From Pseudomonadota bacterium (GTDB taxonomy: Bacteria; Pseudomonadota; Gammaproteobacteria; Burkholderiales; Rhodocyclaceae), in the NCBI GenBank assembly GCA_029776255.1, contig JAKOTN010000023.1, positions 60,682 through 124,681 of the forward strand: a stretch of DNA of 64,000 bases. The letters run 5' to 3'. Below, piece by piece: positions 62,832 to 64,000 of the stretch. A program made the translations under genes and the position numbers. Position 1 is the stretch's first letter, and every line of letters begins with the position of its first letter. The notes under the pieces are model-generated. The model was not told the origin of the DNA and searched no databases. It saw nothing but the letters and a program-made list of their open reading frames with translations.

Positions 62832-64000
62832 ATGAAAAACTTTCTATTCGAAAGTATTTGGATGCTCTCCCGGCGCGACCGGCGAGCCCGGCGAGTGGAG
62901 TTCCACGAGAACAAGAACCTAATCTGGGGACGGAACCACACCGGGAAGTCGAGCCTGGTCAAGACCATGTTCTTGACCTTGGGGGCCAAGCCGCAGGGAA
63001 ACCTAGCTCAGTGGGATGAAGACACTGTCTCGCTGGTCGGCTTCCGGGTCGACAACCGCAGGTTTCAGGCTCTTCACAGCTCTGGAATCCGGGCCCTATT
63101 CGAAAACGACGTCCTCGTCGTGGCGACTTCGGATCATTCGGAATGGAGCGTGGCTTTCGCGTCGGCGACAGGCTTTAATCTCGTCCTATTGGACAAGAGG
63201 GGGCAAAGTGTCCCGGCCGACACCAAGTGTTTTTTTCTACCCTTCTACATAAACCAGGACGGAAGTTGGCAGGCCAGTTGGAGCACCTTCACCGGGTTGC
63301 AGCAGTTCAGCAAGCCGATGGGCTCGATTCTCGAATATTTCTCGGGCATCAAGCCCCCGGAGTACTACGAGGCCAAGGTCAAGAGGGATGCCGAGCAGCA
63401 CCTGCTCGACGACTTAAAGAAAGAGCGAGGCTTCCTCGACAAGGCTCGGGAGCGGTTCGGCAAGAAGTTGCCTCTCTCCGGCCCCAAAATCGATCCGGAG
63501 AACTTCAAGCGAGAAATCGAGCAGTTGACGCTCGAAATGACCGCGCTCAACAAGGACCAGGAAAAGCTTCGATCCCAATCGGTCTCCGAGCGCGATCTGT
63601 TATCAAGCATCTACCTGCAAATTAATCTGGCAAACGAAGCAATTCGCGCCTATGACGGCGACGCCCAATACCTGCGCAACGAGCCGCGAGAGGCTTTAGT
63701 CTGCCCGGTCTGCAACGCCGAGCACTCCGAATCGTTCATGGATCTGCTCACCTATGCGGACGACGCCCGCTCTTTGAGGGAAATCGCCGCGCGGCTTGAA
63801 AAGGATGGCCGAGAGGTCTCCGCCAAGCTTCAACAAACAGTCGCACAGATCGGAGCCCTCGAAGGCCAATACCGCCGCATTTCTCATTTGCTAGACATGC
63901 GTCGCGGAGACCTGCAATTTCGACAGGTCGTCGAAAGCCTTGGCGCCGAGCAAGCCTTCCACGCCTTCGAGGAGGAGCGCTCAATCTTGGACGCGGAGAT
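62832..64000 (+). CDS. SMC/Rad50-like ATPase (LmuB-like), 3' partial
   Basis: The frame is open from ATG 62832 to the window edge, giving 389 residues. NLIWGRNHTGKSSLVK holds Walker A (33-40). Coiled-coil-rich sequence follows from about residue 190, and a CPVC pair at 291-294 resembles a Rad50-type zinc hook half. The C-terminal ATPase half lies beyond the window. Partnered with the DUF4297 nuclease it fits Lamassu or a related SMC-type defence system. The start has only a weak ribosome-binding site. Confidence 0.85.
   Translation, partial: MKNFLFESIWMLSRRDRRARRVEFHENKNLIWGRNHTGKSSLVKTMFLTLGAKPQGNLAQWDEDTVSLVGFRVDNRRFQALHSSGIRALFENDVLVVATSDHSEWSVAFASATGFNLVLLDKRGQSVPADTKCFFLPFYINQDGSWQASWSTFTGLQQFSKPMGSILEYFSGIKPPEYYEAKVKRDAEQHLLDDLKKERGFLDKARERFGKKLPLSGPKIDPENFKREIEQLTLEMTALNKDQEKLRSQSVSERDLLSSIYLQINLANEAIRAYDGDAQYLRNEPREALVCPVCNAEHSESFMDLLTYADDARSLREIAARLEKDGREVSAKLQQTVAQIGALEGQYRRISHLLDMRRGDLQFRQVVESLGAEQAFHAFEEERSILDAE

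Noticed and set aside
1..64000. CRISPR arrays, rRNA genes and classical riboswitches
   Set aside because: I looked for regularly spaced repeats, rRNA-like sequence and upstream leaders near thi, met and lys genes and saw none. The 11-bp repeats at 61210 are gapless and not CRISPR.

Overview
The window is GC-rich bacterial chromosome. Short-form HisG, a DUF815 ATPase, a MutT-ThiE fusion, cyaY-lptM-lysA linkage, a two-domain polyphosphate:AMP phosphotransferase and a HrcA/CIRCE box in front of rpoH together suggest a betaproteobacterium, most likely of the Rhodocyclales. That assignment is inference from gene content; no rRNA gene is present.

Layout. 1-4.6 kb: end of an RND efflux adaptor, its pump, and a small kinase-like protein. 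4.6-9.0 kb: an accessory island bounded by a decayed IS91-type transposase end and an internally deleted IS3-type element. Between them lies a three-gene operon: a small protein with a Gly/Asn motif, a zeta-toxin-type kinase, and a STAND (NB-ARC/TPR) ATPase carrying the same motif. 9.2-13.2 kb: pyrF, mltA, a DUF815 ATPase, mutT-thiE. 13.3-18.7 kb: a full TonB-dependent iron(siderophore) uptake operon (receptor, PepSY protein, tonB, exbB, exbD) with a candidate Fur box. 19.3-25.9 kb: a methyltransferase, rpoH under a perfect CIRCE element, cyaY, lptM, lysA, rlmI, a Tat-type msrB, a Fur-family regulator. 26-30.7 kb: arsenic resistance (arsJ + GAPDH divergent from acr3) and a membrane protein. 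30.8-34.2 kb: small accessory genes, including an AT-rich orphan gene. 34.2-47.8 kb: metabolism and housekeeping (ggt, rpiA, yggX, argA, pap, rsmE, peroxiredoxin-like, IMPase, metG, Mig-14-like, hisD, hisG). 47.9-53.4 kb: lactate locus (lldP, FAD/Fe-S dehydrogenase, divergent GntR regulator with operator). 53.8-60.7 kb: CNNM/CorC-type protein, basic amino-acid decarboxylase, dcd, apbC/mrp, a Ca-binding-motif protein. 60.9-64 kb: a truncated tRNA-Arg, an intact tRNA-Arg(CCG), five tandem 11-bp repeats resembling integrase arm sites, then a DUF4297/Cap4-type nuclease and an SMC/Rad50-like ATPase cut by the window edge. This last pair looks like a Lamassu-type defence system in a tRNA-borne island.

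The two most interesting stretches are the IS-bounded STAND/zeta-kinase/motif operon (5370-8495), which I cannot match to a named system, and the tRNA-Arg island with its Lamassu-like pair. All functional statements rest on reading the sequence and recalled family knowledge; no database search was run.
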